64,000 nt of DNA from Dactylorhiza incarnata (GCA_033032865.1 JAWHQI010000266.1:3447501-3511500), one strand, 5' to 3'; counted from the first letter of the stretch, positions 10,497 through 22,999 are shown. Numbers and translations: made by a program. Notes: generated by a model from the sequence alone, not told the origin.

Positions 10497-13241
10497 AGAT
10501 GCAGTTGCAGGAGCTGCTTGAGCAGGGCTACGTGTGTCCGAGTTCCTCACCTTGGAGTGCACCGGTCCTCTTTGTCAAAAAAGAAGGACGGCAGTCTGCG
10601 GCTTTGCATCGATTATCGGGAGCTGAACAAGCTGACCGAGAAGAACAAGTATCCTCTTCCGAGGATAGACGACTTGTTCGACCAGCTCGTTGGTTCGACA
10701 GTATACTCGAAGCTGGACTTGAAGTCCGGCTATTATCAGGTGCGGATCAGGGAGTGCGACATCCCGAAGACTGCCTTCAGTATAAGGTACGGGCAGTATG
10801 AGTTCACCGTGATGCCGTTTGGGCTGTCTAATGCGCCTTCGGTGTTTATGGACTTGATGCACCGGACTTTCCGAGAGTACCTCGACCGGTTTGTGGTCGT
10901 CTTCCTTGACGACATACTGGTCTACTCTCAGTCCGAGGAGGAGCACGGTGATCACCTGCGAGTAGTCTTGGAGGTTCTGAGGAGGAACCAGCTGTATGCC
11001 AAGTTCTCGAAGTGCGAGTTCTGGCTGCCTTCCGTGGCGTTCTTAGGCCATGTGGTTAGTGGAGAGGGTGTGGCGGTTGATCCGGTGAAGGTTGCGGCCA
11101 TCAGGGAGTGGCCTGTTCTTTCTTCTGTAGCGGAGGTCCGTAGCTTTCTCAGACTGGCCGGCTATTACAGACGCTTCGTGGAGAACTTCTCACGGATCGC
11201 GCTGCCTCTTACGACGCTGACACGGAAGATGCAGGAGTTTATTTGGATGCCCGCGTGTGCGCAGGCTTTCGAGGAGTTGAAGCGGCGGCTTACCACTGCT
11301 CCGGTCTTATGTTTGTCTTGTGGCACGGAAGGCTACGAGATCTACACCGACGCTTCTGGGAGCGGCCTTGGCTGTGTTCTACAGCAGCATGGCAAGGTAA
11401 TAGTGTACGGCTCTTGCCAGCTGAAGGTGCACGAGCGGAACTATCCGGTCCACGACTTGGAGTTGGCGGCCGTGATATTTGCCCTGAAGCTTTGGCGGTA
11501 TTATGTGTATGGCTTGAAGATCGACATCTTCACGGACCATAAGAGCCTGAAGTACCTTCTGACGTAGAAGGGGCTGAATATGCGGCAGCAGAGGTCGATG
11601 GAGTTCCTTGGGGACTACACCTTCGAGATCCACTATACTCCGGGGAAGGGGAATGTTGTCGCAGATGCGCTCAGTCGCAGGGCTCCAGCGCAGGCCAACT
11701 GGATTCAGATGCATGATGAGCACCTGATACGTGACCTGGAGGCCTTGGGTATTTCTTGCGTGGAGAAGCGAAGCAGTGCCGGTGCTTGTTTGAGTTGGAC
11801 TGAGGTGCAGTACGACCTCGCAGATAGAGTCCGCCAGGCTTTGGAACTCGATCCGAGTTTAAAGTGCTACGCGGAGGAGGCTGGTGGTGGGCCGGATGCC
11901 CAGTTTCAGGTGCGTGACGGGTTGCTGTGGCGAGGCGACCGTTTGTGCGTCCCCAAGGTGGGTGAGCTGCGCGATGAGTTGATGTACGAGGCGCATCGTA
12001 CCAGGTATTCAGTTCATCCGGGGAGCATGAAGATGTTCAAGGACATGAAGGTCCTTTTCTGGTGGCCGGGTATGAAGAGGGACATCGCTCACTACGTGGC
12101 CAAGTGCCACACTTGTGCGCTAGTGAAGGCGGAATGTCAGAAGCCTGGTGGCTTTTTGAAGTCATTACAGGTCCCAGAGTGGAAATTCGATGACGTTTCC
12201 ATGGATTTCGTGCATGGGCTGCCGAGGTCGCAGAGCGGGAACGATGCCATCTGGGTAGTCGTAGACCGGCTGACGAAGGTGGCGCACTTTATCCCCAACC
12301 GGAGGGATGACTCGGTGGAAAAGTTGGTGAAGCTGTATGTTGATACAATAGTACGATTGCACGGTGTGCCCCATAGCATCGTCAGTGATCGAGATGGACG
12401 CTTTAGTTCGAGCGACTGGAGGCTAGTCAACCGTCTATTGGGTACGAAGCTGCAGTTTAGCACGGCCTTTCATCCTCAGACGGATGGCCAAACTGAGCGT
12501 ACCAATAGGACGATGGAGGACATGCTCCAGATGTGCATCCTGGATTTCGGCAAGGGGTGGGAAGATCACCTCTTTCTTGTTGAGTTCGCGTACAACAACA
12601 TCTACCAAGCGAGTATTCAGATGGCGCCTTTCGAGGCCCTCTATGGCAGGAAGTGCCGCACTCCCTTAGCTTGGGCGGAAACGGGCGAGACGAAGCTCTT
12701 CAAGAGGAAAGACGTCGAAGAGGCGACTTCGGCGGTACGTATGATCCGGGAGAGGCTTTTGGTTGCGCAGGATAGGCAGGCGAAGTACTATAATGCGAAG
12801 CACCGTGACGTCCAGTTCGCCGTTGGCGATTGGGTTTACTTGAAGATCAGGCCGTTCAAGGGTGTATCCAGGATTCGACGCTTGAAAAAGCTGAGTCCGA
12901 GATACCTTGGACCGTTTGAGATCATCGAGCGCGTCGGCGAGGCGGCTTATAGGCTTGCACTATCGGCGGAACTGAGCGGGCTACACGATGTATTCCACAT
13001 CTCCGTGTTGCGGAAGGCAGTGCAAGATCCTACGCAGGTGGTCGCAGCGGATCAGGTGCCCGTGGATAGTGGGCTTAAGACGGCGGCCAGGCCCGTTAGC
13101 ATCGAGGATGCTGAGGTGCGTCAATTGATGAACAGGGCGATCCGTATGGTAAAGGTCCGTTGGGACAACTGCGGTCGCGAGGAACTCTCATGGGAGCGTG
13201 AGCAGACCATGATTGAGGAGTTCTCCGAGCTATTTCGGTGA
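10469..13241 (+). pseudogene. Chromovirus RT-RNase H-integrase
   Basis: Reverse transcriptase copies the RNA, RNase H removes it, and integrase inserts the DNA. RT begins in the frame from 10469 ([18 protein letters not shown]) and shifts frame in an A-run near 10577, where one extra A is present. The catalytic FLDD box is at 10902-10913. RNase H starts at [10 protein letters not shown] (10.34 kb into the window plus 1 kb, Asp at 11349) and is followed by a single TAG at 11565 where relatives have Gln. Integrase shows the HHCC zinc site (CHTC at 12105-12116) and the D,D,E triad (12204, 12387, 12495), then a GPF-type segment (YLGPFEIIERVGEAAYRL) and a chromodomain-like tail ending ELSWEREQTMIEEFSELF. 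From 11580 to the stop at 13241 the frame is open for 553 codons, so decay is light. Confidence 0.93.
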
Positions 13242-13335
13242 CGTTTATCTCTCTTTTTCCCCTTATGTAAAGACCTTTTTGGATATATATATATATATAT
13301 GCCTATTTTTATAAATTTTGGGACGATATTTTTAT

Positions 13336-13349
13336 AAGGAGGGGAGGGT
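13336..13349 (+). other. Polypurine tract
   Basis: AAGGAGGGGAGGG plus one T directly before the 3' LTR, where plus-strand DNA synthesis is primed. Confidence 0.9.
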
Positions 13350-15498
13350 TGTAAGACCCCATTTCAGAAAGTTGGATTTCTGGAATCCAGCGCTGTCGCT
13401 GGCGATATCGGCTATCGCCCGGCGACAGCGGTTTGGCGTGAAGGCCTCTGTCGAGAGGCTATCGCGCGGCGGCAAGTCTAACGCTGGCGACACCGTGACA
13501 CGTGTCATGCACTGTTCGCAGCGGTGGCGTTGATTGGTCGTAGTCGGTTCTTTACCGCTGTCGCCAGGCGACAGTGGCTGTCGTCGGGCGACAGCTCCAA
13601 ATTGTACTTGGCGGCCGAAATCATGGGCATTGATGGCACATTGACTTTGGGGCCTTGTTTTGGACAGAGAGGCTCGGTGGCTGGCATAAGGTGGCCAAAA
13701 ACCACTTGAAACCCATTATTCACTAAGGGTTTTAATTAAGAGAGAGGGAGAGCTTTGGAGAAGGAGATGAATAGTGTTTCCCAACCCTATAGCTCATCTT
13801 TGGTGGAGCTACACTACTCTGATTCCCTCAACGTTGGTGGCTACGCGTAGAGGAGGGCAAGACGCTCCTTTCCACCCGTGCCAAAAACCAAGCCATGGCT
13901 TCGAAGCGGCGTCTAAGGGTAACGATCCTCTTTACCCTCATTTGGACATGTTCTAGTCCGTTCCGTGCATCGTTGAGGCCCCTACCCAAAAGGGTGAGGT
14001 CGTGTCCTCCGACAGGTCGATTTGTGTTATCCCCGTCAAATCTTGCATACATGTAGAGTCCATGCATGAAATGGACGTAGGCGCGCTGTGTGAAGCCCAT
14101 CCGAGACGGTTCGTCCGGATTGGTGATGCTTTTTGATATTGTGCGTGTCGGGGGAAAACTCCGTGTTGATATCCTGCTTCGTAGGACTAGAGAGTGCTAC
14201 TGCATGCGCAGCAACGCCTGGGGGTGTGCCCCGGGAAGCACCCGTAGTTAGAAGCAGAAAAGGAGTTATGTTCACTGTCGCTGGCGATATTGACTATCGC
14301 CAGGCGACAACTCCCAGACTTGGTTCTGGTGATTTTGTGCGTTCTGAGGCAGTGGGAGTGCTACTACATGTGCAGCAATGCCTGGGGGTGTGCCCCGGGA
14401 AGCACCCACAGCTAGAAGCCAAAATGGAGTTCTGTTCACTGTCGCTGGCGATATTGGATATCGCCAGGCGACAGCTCCCAGACTTGGTTCTGGTGATGTT
14501 GTTGTGCCCACCTATTGAGAGGACCTGAGGCATGTGTGCCCGACCTGTGAGGGTGTCCTGGTGGATGACTTAGCGGCCCGTAGAGCCGGCTAATTGAGAA
14601 TACCTGGGCTGAGGGGATGCCATACCCGCTCTTCGTGTTGTACAACGAGAGCTGTGAACAACGGGCATTTGGCGAACCTGAAATCGCACCATTGCAGCAC
14701 ATGATTAGTGAGTCTCGTACAGCATGTCGGGAAGCAATGGGAAAGAGTCTTCGGACTACGGGATGTTCACAATTAAAGTACGGGGGAGCCCTGGTATTCG
14801 GGCCACCGACTTTAGCCTCGGAGGGCAAAGCCATCAAGAATGGATGGTGGTGGAAGGCGGAGTACACCAAAGAGTGCCTGAGAGCACGAGACGTGGAGGC
14901 CATTCCCACGTTTGTGATTGTTGCATATGTATGAACTGTTGTGGGCTTTGCTAGCCGCTTCATTCTGTTATATATATATATATGCTGTGATGCTCTTGCA
15001 GGGACGGGAAATTGCCACCCCCTCGAAAGGGTGGGGTCGTTATAATTTGGTCAGCTTTAGCTGAACGTTGCCCTGTTTTGCCACCATTTTTGGTGGGCCT
15101 TTTGTACAGGTGCTGGACCGAGCGGGAACATAGCGGGATCTTAGCGGGCTGAAGCCCTTGTGCTGCTGCGGCCCTTGAAGGCCTTTTGATGTTCTTTTGC
15201 TTTTCATGTATGGCCGGCCTACGCGCCGATGTTGGTAAATTTTAAGGTCGTTGTGCCTAAATTTTGTGTTATAAAACATTTTATTCCTATTTTAGTAAAA
15301 GTGGACATACCCGGGTACGGGTTTTGGGGTTTATCTTGTCTCTTTTCAGCTTCCGCATAGAATGCTCTGAGTTAGGCATCGTTGTATAGTGTCGTTCGAT
15401 ATTTCAATTAAGTGACGTTCCCGTTTGTTTTGTAGGATATGGCGTGGGGCCCGGCCGGACCCTCTGTTATATGCTCCCAAACGGATGGGGGTGTTACA
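13350..15498 (+). repeat. Chromovirus 3' LTR
   Basis: Near-identical to the copy at 6303-8452, including the hairpin series and the TATATA run. Confidence 0.95.
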
Positions 15499-15720
15499 CC
15501 CGGCTAGTGAGAGCACGGCAGCGGAATCATCTGGGGCACTCCAGCATAAAAACTCGTCACCTTGCCAGCCTCTCTACGAGATCAACCTGACCCACCGGCT
15601 AGTGAGAGCCCGGCAGCGGAATCATCTGAGGCACTCCAGCATTAAAAACTCTGGCCACTGAGCGGTCCCTGGCCCTGCCAGCTTGGTGGGAGCCTGGCCA
15701 GCGGGCCAGCATCGAGGCTA
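15499..15720. repeat. 96-bp tandem array, right part
   Basis: The array interrupted by the chromovirus resumes with the duplicated CCCGG and about two more units. It fades into a diverged unit (GCCAGCTTGGTGGGAGCCTGGCC) next to the gag 3' end. Confidence 0.88.
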
Positions 15721-15850
15721 AGTACCTTGAAAACTTTCCATTACATTAGTTATCACATTATACACAAGAAAAAACTAAGTATGAAAGTAAACCATCGTAC
15801 TACATGGGCTTAAAGAAAAAAACTAAGTAAGGAGACAAAAACTTGGTTTC

Positions 15851-17170
15851 CTATTCCCAGGCATGGTCTTCCTCGACCCCCTCCGGTCGCTGATATTGTT
15901 CCATCGGACCCCTTGCCTCCCCCATTTCCAAAAATTCAGGGCAGGCAGACATCGCGTGATCTTCCTCCTCGTAGAAGTCGCAGTGGGGTAACACCACCCT
16001 ATCCCCTCCTCTTCCTCTTGTTTTTGCTTTCCTGGCTCTCCTCCTTCTGCCACTGCCAATTGCCAGGGCCTGCTGAGGTGGTGGAGGGGGTGCCTTCGGT
16101 CCCTGCCTCCACCCTGGGTCGGACCTCTCCCCCTGTAAGTTACCCTTTCCTTGGTCAAACTTCCTTATTGGATCTTCCATACTCCCTCTGTGCTGCCTTG
16201 CCTCTGGCTCACTCAGCTTGACCAACCTTTTTGCGAACTCTGGGTTGTCCTCCTCACTCTCAATTTCTTCTGCCACCCTTTCCATCAATTACTCGAAGGA
16301 TAAGGGGGTCTTCCTCTTCATGCTCATTTTGAAGAACCCCTCTCGCAGCCCCACTATGAAGGCGAGCTGGAGGGTGAACTCGGGCACCTCCTGAACTTGC
16401 AGGGCCTCTTCCTGGAACCTGTCCACATAACGAGCATGCGACTCCCTTGGCTCTTGCTTGATCTTGAAGAGTGCCTCGGCATCTTTCTTCCTCTTCTTCG
16501 ACATCGAGAAGCGCAATAGGAATCCTCGGCGCAGATCCTCGAAGGCATAGATATACCCCACGGGGAGCTGATGGAACCAATCCCTTGCCTTCTCTTTCAG
16601 AGTGGTGGCAAAGAGTCGGCACTGTAAGGCATCTGACATAGGCCTGACTGAGACTTTGTCCTCGAACCACTGTAAGTGCAAGACTGGGTCATCCTTGTCA
16701 GAGTAGTAAGACATCTCCGACCCCCTGAACCCCCCTGGAACCGAGGACGATAGGATCAAATCACAAAAGGGACTTCCTCCCCCGGCTCATCCACCTGCAT
16801 CTGCTTGACCTCTTTTGGGGTGGGGCGAATGGAGGCCGAATGCCTTCCCGCTTGCCCCCCCCCCCCCCCCCCCCTTGGGGCTAGGTAAGTGGGGGAATGG
16901 CACCTCCCCACTCGCCCCTAGGGGCTGGGCGAGTGGGGGAATGGCACCTCCCCACTCGCTCCATCTTTGGAGGTCGGGAGTATTCTCGCCCATCCGCTGG
17001 GTCGGGACCTCTGGACCGCCTCCTTCCTCGCATCCGCCTCTCGTGGCAAAAACTAGCTGCAAGGTCTACAGGACCTCCCGCTTAAAATCTTCAAACATTT
17101 CCATCGTCACCACAACCACCGGCGACTCCGAGTGGCTCGGGTCGGAACCATCTCCTCCACCTCCAGCCAT
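15851..17170 (-). pseudogene. Gag of TR-GAG element A, three in-frame stops
   Basis: One minus-strand frame runs from an ATG at 17170 to 15851. It is interrupted only by TAG (17068-17066), TGA (16789-16787) and TAG (16291-16289). The N-terminus (MAGGGGDGSDPSHSESP, MFEDFKREVL) is followed by a low-complexity section with 45-bp repeats and a glycine run encoded by 20 G on this strand (16855-16874). The Retrotrans_gag domain follows (LHLQWFEDKVSVRPMSDAL, ATTLKEKARDWFHQLP, ESHARYVDRFQEEAL). A knuckle-like CDFYEEEDHAMSAC lies near the C-terminus, with Tyr where the second ligand would be. The domain is of Tat/Ogre type. No protease, RT or integrase follows, so the element would need a helper. A second copy of this gag lies at 32345-33592. 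Confidence 0.85.
16855..16965. repeat. 45-bp repeats and C20 run inside gag
   Basis: Short array of units with GGGCGAGTGGGG and CCCCACTCGCCC arms next to a 20-base C run. The unit length is a multiple of three, so it can change in copy number without breaking the gag frame. Confidence 0.75.
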
Positions 17171-17206
17171 AGAGCTCAGCTTAAGATTTTCTGTGCTGGT
17201 CACTCT

Positions 17207-17223
17207 CCACGCTCACCGCACCA
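17207..17223 (-). other. Candidate primer-binding site of element A
   Basis: On the minus strand TGGTGCGGTGAGCGTGG lies three bases after the 5' LTR end. The same 17 bases are in the same place in the second copy (33621-33637). I cannot assign the tRNA from memory. Confidence 0.6.
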
Positions 17224-17226
17224 TAA

Positions 17227-18626
17227 TGTTGAAACCAATATCTTGGTCTCTGTGGAGTTCGGGCCCTCAAAAAGTTGGGGGGTGACCTCACACTTACTTA
17301 TCCCAAGGGAGAGCGCTAGGTTGAAGGCTTATGAACTAGGAACAAGACCAGGGGCTCAACGAGGAGGTCCCACCACACACCCGGAAGATCTTATAGCGCT
17401 TCCCCTCCCAAGTCAATGCTAAGATTGGGCACCTTTGGAGGCTCTCTCCACCCACCAAAGAAACATGGGGAGAGAGTGGCCAAAAGAGAAGTCCCTCCAA
17501 ATGGAGCCCCTTGGCCCTATTTATAAAATTCCTTGCTTGGTCTTCCAATAGCCACATTCTGGCCTACGAGATTACGAAAATGCCCCCAAGTTTGGCCTGC
17601 CAACAGCCAAATCCCGCCATCCGAGGTGCTAAACGCAGGCTGTCTCCACTTCCCGGGGCTGGGAAAGAGGGGGAAGGCTGCCCCCCTTGCTCTCACCCCC
17701 CTCACTGGGGCGGGGCGAGACCGGGGGTCGGCCCCTCTCCAGATCGCCCCCTCTGCTGGGGCGGGGGCGAGCCCAGGAGGTCGCCCACCTCCAGCTCGCC
17801 CCCTTGCTGGGGCGGGGGCGAGCCCGGGAGGTCGCCCACCTCCGGCTCACCCCCTCTGCTAGGGTGGGGGTGAGCCCGGGAGGTCGCCCACCTCCGGCTC
17901 GCCCCCCTTGCTGGGGCGGGGGCGAGCCCGGGAGGTCGGCCACCTCTGGCTCGCCCCCCTTGCTGGGGCGGGGGCGATCCTGGGAGGTCGACCACCCCTG
18001 GATCGCCCCCTCAGCTGGGGCGGGGCGAGACCACGAGGCGGGCCCTCCGGCTCGCCCCCTGCTGGGGCGGGGGCGAGACCGTGAGGCCGCGCACCTCGGG
18101 CTCGCCCCCCTGCTGGGCGGGGGCGAGACCGCGAGGCCGCCCGCCTCGGCTCGCCCCATACTGGGGCGGGGGTGAGACCGCGAGGCCGTCTGCCACCGGC
18201 TCGCCCCCTGCTGGGGTGGGGGCGAGACCGCGAGGTTGCCCTCCTCCGGCTTGCCCCCCCCCCCCCCTACTAGGGTGGGGACGAGACCGCGAGGTTGCCC
18301 ACCTCCGGCTCGCCCCCTGCTGGGGTGGGGGCGAGACTGCGAGGCCGCCCGCCTCCGGCTCGCCCCCTGCTGGGGCAGGGGCGAGACTGTGAGGCCGCCC
18401 GCCTCCGGCTCACCCCCTGCTAGGGCAGGTGCGAGACTGCGAGGCCGCCCTCCTCGGCTCGCCCCCTTATGAGTCTAGGGGAGCGGGAGGCCGCCCGCCT
18501 ACACCGCTCACCTCCCTCTTATCGGGTACGCCCAGAAAACTCTCCTCCCCCCCCCCTCTTTGCCTAGGGTAGTGCTAAAAACACTCTGGGCCCCGGGGAC
18601 CTACTCGGCGAATACATGGTTGTACA
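17227..18626 (-). repeat. 5' LTR of element A
   Basis: Runs from TGTTGAAACC to GGTTGTACA on the plus strand. A minus-strand TATAAATA box is at 17518-17525. The hairpin minisatellite lies upstream of it in the direction of transcription. The right-hand flank begins CCCCT; the matching duplication would be outside the window. Confidence 0.88.
17700..18470. repeat. 51-52 bp hairpin minisatellite in element A 5' LTR
   Basis: About 15 units with a 51-52 bp period (TGCTGG starts at 17754, 17805, 17857). The outer stem GGGGGCGAG / CTCGCCCCC is constant, while the inner stem changes along the array (CCGGGAGGT/ACCTCCGG, later GAGGC/GCCTC). Several G-runs could also form quadruplexes. Confidence 0.88.
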
Positions 18627-20088
18627 CCCCTATAATCGCAAACAGAAGTGCTGGGTTGGACCTCGCCCACCTCTAGGTTGGTATTCGCACTACCTAACCT
18701 AGACCTATCGTACGCGTCAACGCAAAACCGTCGAGTGCCTGCATACTCTTACCGGATGGACCACCATACTTTCTTGGCTAAGTGCAAATCCACACTTGCC
18801 GAGTCAGTGTATCGACGTCGGTGTGAACGATCGTCAATACCGAAGACCCACCACCTTTATGCACATGCAATTATGATTACCATCTATCTCCGAGCCATAA
18901 GCTCCCCGGGCTAACTCGCCCGTCACCATAACCTTCCGAGCCACCGGCTCGCCGGACCAACCCGTCCATGCCTACAACCACCGAGCATACCGCTCGTATG
19001 ATCAAACCAAGCAATACCTACAGCAACGGGATGTGAGTGAGTGTATTATTGAGTTAATCTTGCGTAACAAATTATTCCTACAGCTTTGGGTTAATTTTGG
19101 ACTTCCCGAGGTCTACCCAGTGAGGGGCTCGCAGCGGTACTAGGAGGTACGATGGGATGATAGCCCAAATCTCCCTTTCCAAGACACTTACCCATAACCA
19201 TACCCCTCTCACCATTACACTTATTAACCCTAGGTGTATTTTATTCCACTCCAAGGGAATGACGATCTTTCGACAATCTCAATCACACTCTTGCCTCCTA
19301 GCCAACCAAACATCTTACTCCAACCTTCCTTTGGTAACCCCTCCCCAAATCCAGTCAGTCTGGGTGCACCAACCTCCTTAACTCCCCATGTAGAACCTAC
19401 ATGTTTGTCTTAATTCCTCATTTTCACTATACGCAGACCACTTGAACTATATGATGTACAAAAAGAGAAAGACTCTCAATGCTCATCCAAATGACTCAAG
19501 ATTATTATTGGGGTGTGTTATGACATTGTAAGGATATATCCAGAAATTCATAATTTTCCTAATCTATTTAGCATTTATAATAATTTCTTTAAAATCAGGG
19601 AAACTATGACTTTGAACATCAAGTATGGTTTTCTGATGAGTTATGGCCTTGATAAAAATTGTACAACTACATGTCATTAAAATAACAGCAACATATATTA
19701 TTCATAATTTTCCAAAAAGGTTTTGACTTCTAATTAAAATATTGATTAATCTATCGCATTCAGGGATTTTCAAAGGAAGTACCAAAAATCCCCATACAAA
19801 AATTACAAGAAAATTAACAGATGTCCAAAGTGATCAGAAAAGTTCACTGGTTGAGTTTCATAATTTTCTTAATTCAGTTGACCATATAAATCCTTTATTT
19901 AAATAAATAAATCATAGGGTACTTTTTGAAGAGAACCATATAAAAACTCCTCCAAAAAGTATACTAAAATTTACAGATCATATTTTTGCTCTAAAAAGTT
20001 CTCTGACCAAGTTTCATGATTTTCGAGTGAGTATAAAATCTATAAATTAATTTTCTTACAACTAAGGTAAATATTGGGGCTATGAATG

Positions 20089-20091
<3 letters not shown>

Positions 20092-20130
<39 letters not shown>
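20092..20130. repeat. (TA)n microsatellite
   Basis: About 19 uninterrupted TA units inside LTR sequence. Confidence 0.95.
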
Positions 20131-20131
<1 letters not shown>

Positions 20132-21954
20132 ATCCAAAATTCATAACAAAATTATCAGAGAATTATATCATCCATATAAGCTTGCTGCCAATATTTCATA
20201 AACATCCAAGGTATTATGATTACGTAAATTCTTAATATAAGAAAGTTCCCTAATTAGTTCTTAACTAATTCAGAGGGAATAAATATTACTAAAAATTCCA
20301 GATAAATTACCTAGGGCTTATTTCCACGCCACAAAACTCTCTACCAAGTTCCAAGTCAATCTGACAACATAGGACCCTATGTCCTTCAATATGTTTAATA
20401 TACCACCCTACGGTTTGAACCGGGGTTCTAGGGCACATCCACCCCAAACCACCCAAAACCACTTGTGGGGGTATTTTATGTGACATCAAGTCAGTGGTCA
20501 AAGTTTCACAACATTTGGGTGAGGGTTGATCTCCCAAATCCATCCAGTACACCTTTGTTCTAATATCCCCTAGTTTGACCAATTTTGGGTTACTCAATTA
20601 CTCAACCAAATCAATCCCAAATGAGATGAAATTTTACCAAAGTCGTGGCATAACCCTAAGGACCACCCACCAAAATTTGGTAGGGTTTGGATGCCTTTAG
20701 ACCCTACAATTAATTCAAACATGAATTATTAACTTTCTATAAAACTATAAAAAATTGTCCTCCAAAAAATCCCATTTTTGGATATGTTGAGGGTAAGGGT
20801 AAATATAGCCTATGCTCCAAATTTCAAATCATTTGGATGTCCGGATTAGTGGGGACAGTCAAATCAATCTTTGGTCAACCCTATGTACAGGTTGCACAAT
20901 TTTGAGTGCTGCTGTCAAACTAGTGGGTCAAATCGTGTCACATCAATTTTAAAATAAACTAGACACGAGATCTACAACTTTTGTCTCTGGTCATTTTTCC
21001 TAAAATGGCCTCTAAGGGGTTCAATTTTTTAGTTTCAAAAACAAGTATTTCCAGGAATAATTATGACGTAAATAATCACAAAATTGTATAAAATAAAATG
21101 GAGAGCATCGGTTCATCTTCTCCAATCAGCCAACGGCCACGATCGGCATGTCCTGTACCAACTTGGGAGGTGATTTCCCAGCCACCTAGACCCTCTCCCG
21201 GTCGGCCAATGCCACCACCACCTCCATTGAGGTGGCGGACGGCGGCCAACGGTGTACGGTGGTTGGCCGGCCGGAGGCGGCCGGAATCGAGGTTTAAGGT
21301 AAGGAAGCTAAAGCTTGAATCCAAGCTTTTGTCCATGCCGATCCAAGGCCAATTGGCCCCAAATCTTGTGGCCATCATGATAAGATCTATCCACTAAGAG
21401 AGAGGAGGAGGGGAGGAGGACCTGTGTGGTGGCTTGTAGCCGTGCCGATCTCCGGTCCGCCATGGTTGCTTGAGAAGTTTGGGGGCCATGACAATCTCCT
21501 GCTAGGGAGCACGAAATCCTCTTGGAAATATGGTGGTGCCACTTCCCTCAAACCTCTTAATGTGATAAAGGGCTCAATTGAGGGAGAGGGGGTTACAAAG
21601 TTGAATGACATTAATGACCATTAGTTGTAAATTTTGGCCATGTGAAACTCCCATGAAATTCACCTCCCCTTGGCATGAAATCATCAAAAAACTCCTCGCA
21701 AATGATAGTGGGAATGAATCCTTATCAATTGGGAGAGAATGGAGGAAATTTTGCCTTGAATGCCATGAATTCACCTTGAATGACCACTTTCTCTCTCTTC
21801 AAATTGGGGAAAACTCCCAATTTCGCTCTCCTAGTCACCCCCTCCATAAATTGGATGGCATTTCATGTAATTTCAATGGTGACTAATCATTTGGGCTATT
21901 GAAATTGGGCTTAGCCCAATGGGATTGAGCTTTGGGCTTAATTAACCCAATTTG

Positions 21955-22610
21955 GGCAACATTGACCAAGTATTGACTTTGGTCAAATTGGTGAAATTAA
22001 TTAGGCCCAATGGGTCAATGTTGGCCCATTGGCCTCCCTTAGTGATTAGGGGAACTTGGGGAAAGTCAATTGGTCTAATTGAACCCTAATTGACCCTAAA
22101 TAGGGTGGTTTGACTTATTTGGGGCTAGAGGTGTCTTTGGTCAAATTGACTAATTTGGTTGACCCCAATGGGTCCTTTGTGACCCAAGGGCTCCCTAAAG
22201 GGTTAGGGGTGTCATGGTAGGGTTAGGTGATCAACTTGATACCTAGAACTCCAACCTTAGGTTAGGTAACTAGAATTTACTATTTGCAGACTAAGGTGAC
22301 TTTACCTATTAGCTCGGTTCTTATGGTCCTTTTGGTCTTCCTAGTGCTTTGTCATGACTCATGACCTAGCCATGAAAAAAACCCACCTAGGGGTCTAGTT
22401 GTTTGTGGGATGTTACACATGATGGCCCATTATATGACTTGGTATGTGAATTAGATACATAATGGGTTGTCATGACCATTTAGATGTTAATTAGACTAAG
22501 ACATAATTCAATCCTACATTTGATAAAGGATAAACTTATGTATATTCAAGGTTTGACTATGGTTGACCAAAGTCAACCAATTTGACCAATGTTGACTAAG
22601 GTCAACCCTA
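21955..22610. promoter_or_regulatory. Cluster of TTGAC (W-box) cores in an LTR
   Basis: At least 15 TTGAC or GTCAA cores lie in this stretch. The densest group is 22551-22608, where GGTTGAC and GTCAACC face each other across CAAA. TTGAC[C/T] is the known core bound by WRKY factors; that this LTR is bound by them is inference. Confidence 0.5.
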
Positions 22611-22999
22611 GTGAGTGTCATGACTCTAGATAAGGGTTTTTGATGATTTGGTCATGATAAGGTTGGTGTGACCATATTTGGTTCAAATGTGAACTAGCTT
22701 ATGTTAAGTGCATACCCAAATTTCTAGGGTACTAGTTGCGAAAGTGTGATGTTACAAATACTATAAACCAAAAACATTTCATCCCCAAAATTAAAATTAA
22801 TGTTAGGGGAGAGTTACAATATTGAATATTTATGAAGAATGAGTCAAGCTATACCTGTAGAGAATAACTACGGATACTGATGAAATATTAGATCTCGGGG
22901 TTCCCAGGTAAACTCTTCTTTCCCATGATTAGACCATAGCACCTTGACTAAGTGAACTTTCTTCTTCCGAAGTACTCAAGTTTCAGGATCAAAAATTTG

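Larger units (their letters stand above)
6303..15498 (+). mobile_element. Full-length Ty3/gypsy chromovirus (Tekay/Del-like)
   Basis: Complete structure: 5' LTR, initiator-Met primer-binding site, gag, PR-RT-RH-IN with a chromodomain-like C-terminus, polypurine tract and 3' LTR. It is flanked by the 5-bp duplication CCCGG (6298-6302, 15499-15503). The two LTRs are nearly the same length (2150 and 2149 bp) and differ at few positions, so the insertion is relatively recent. The coding part is disabled by four in-frame stops and several frameshifts. The Tekay/Del lineage is inferred from the LTR length and IN C-terminus; a tree would be needed to fix it. Confidence 0.95.
18627..22755 (-). mobile_element. 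Ty3-type LTR sequence(s), non-coding
   Basis: This 4.1-kb block has no credible ORF. Its right end reads GATGTTACA (22747-22755), which on the minus strand is a TGTAACATC LTR start directly after a GGATGAAATG-type element end. A second TGTAACATCCC start on the minus strand ends at 22417, and TGTTATGACA occurs at 19516, so one LTR (19516-22417) may lie inside another. I could not match a target duplication around it. Short ORFs in 21.1-21.9 kb look accidental. Confidence 0.5.

Noticed and set aside
21076..21886. Several ORFs of 66-100 codons on both strands
   Set aside because: No recognisable domain, mutually overlapping, inside LTR-type sequence.
19516..22417. Second complete solo LTR nested in Ty3 LTR sequence
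   Set aside because: The ends TGTTATGACA and GATGTTACA are plausible, but the flanking five bases (GGGTG and CATGA) do not match, so only a tentative mention was kept.
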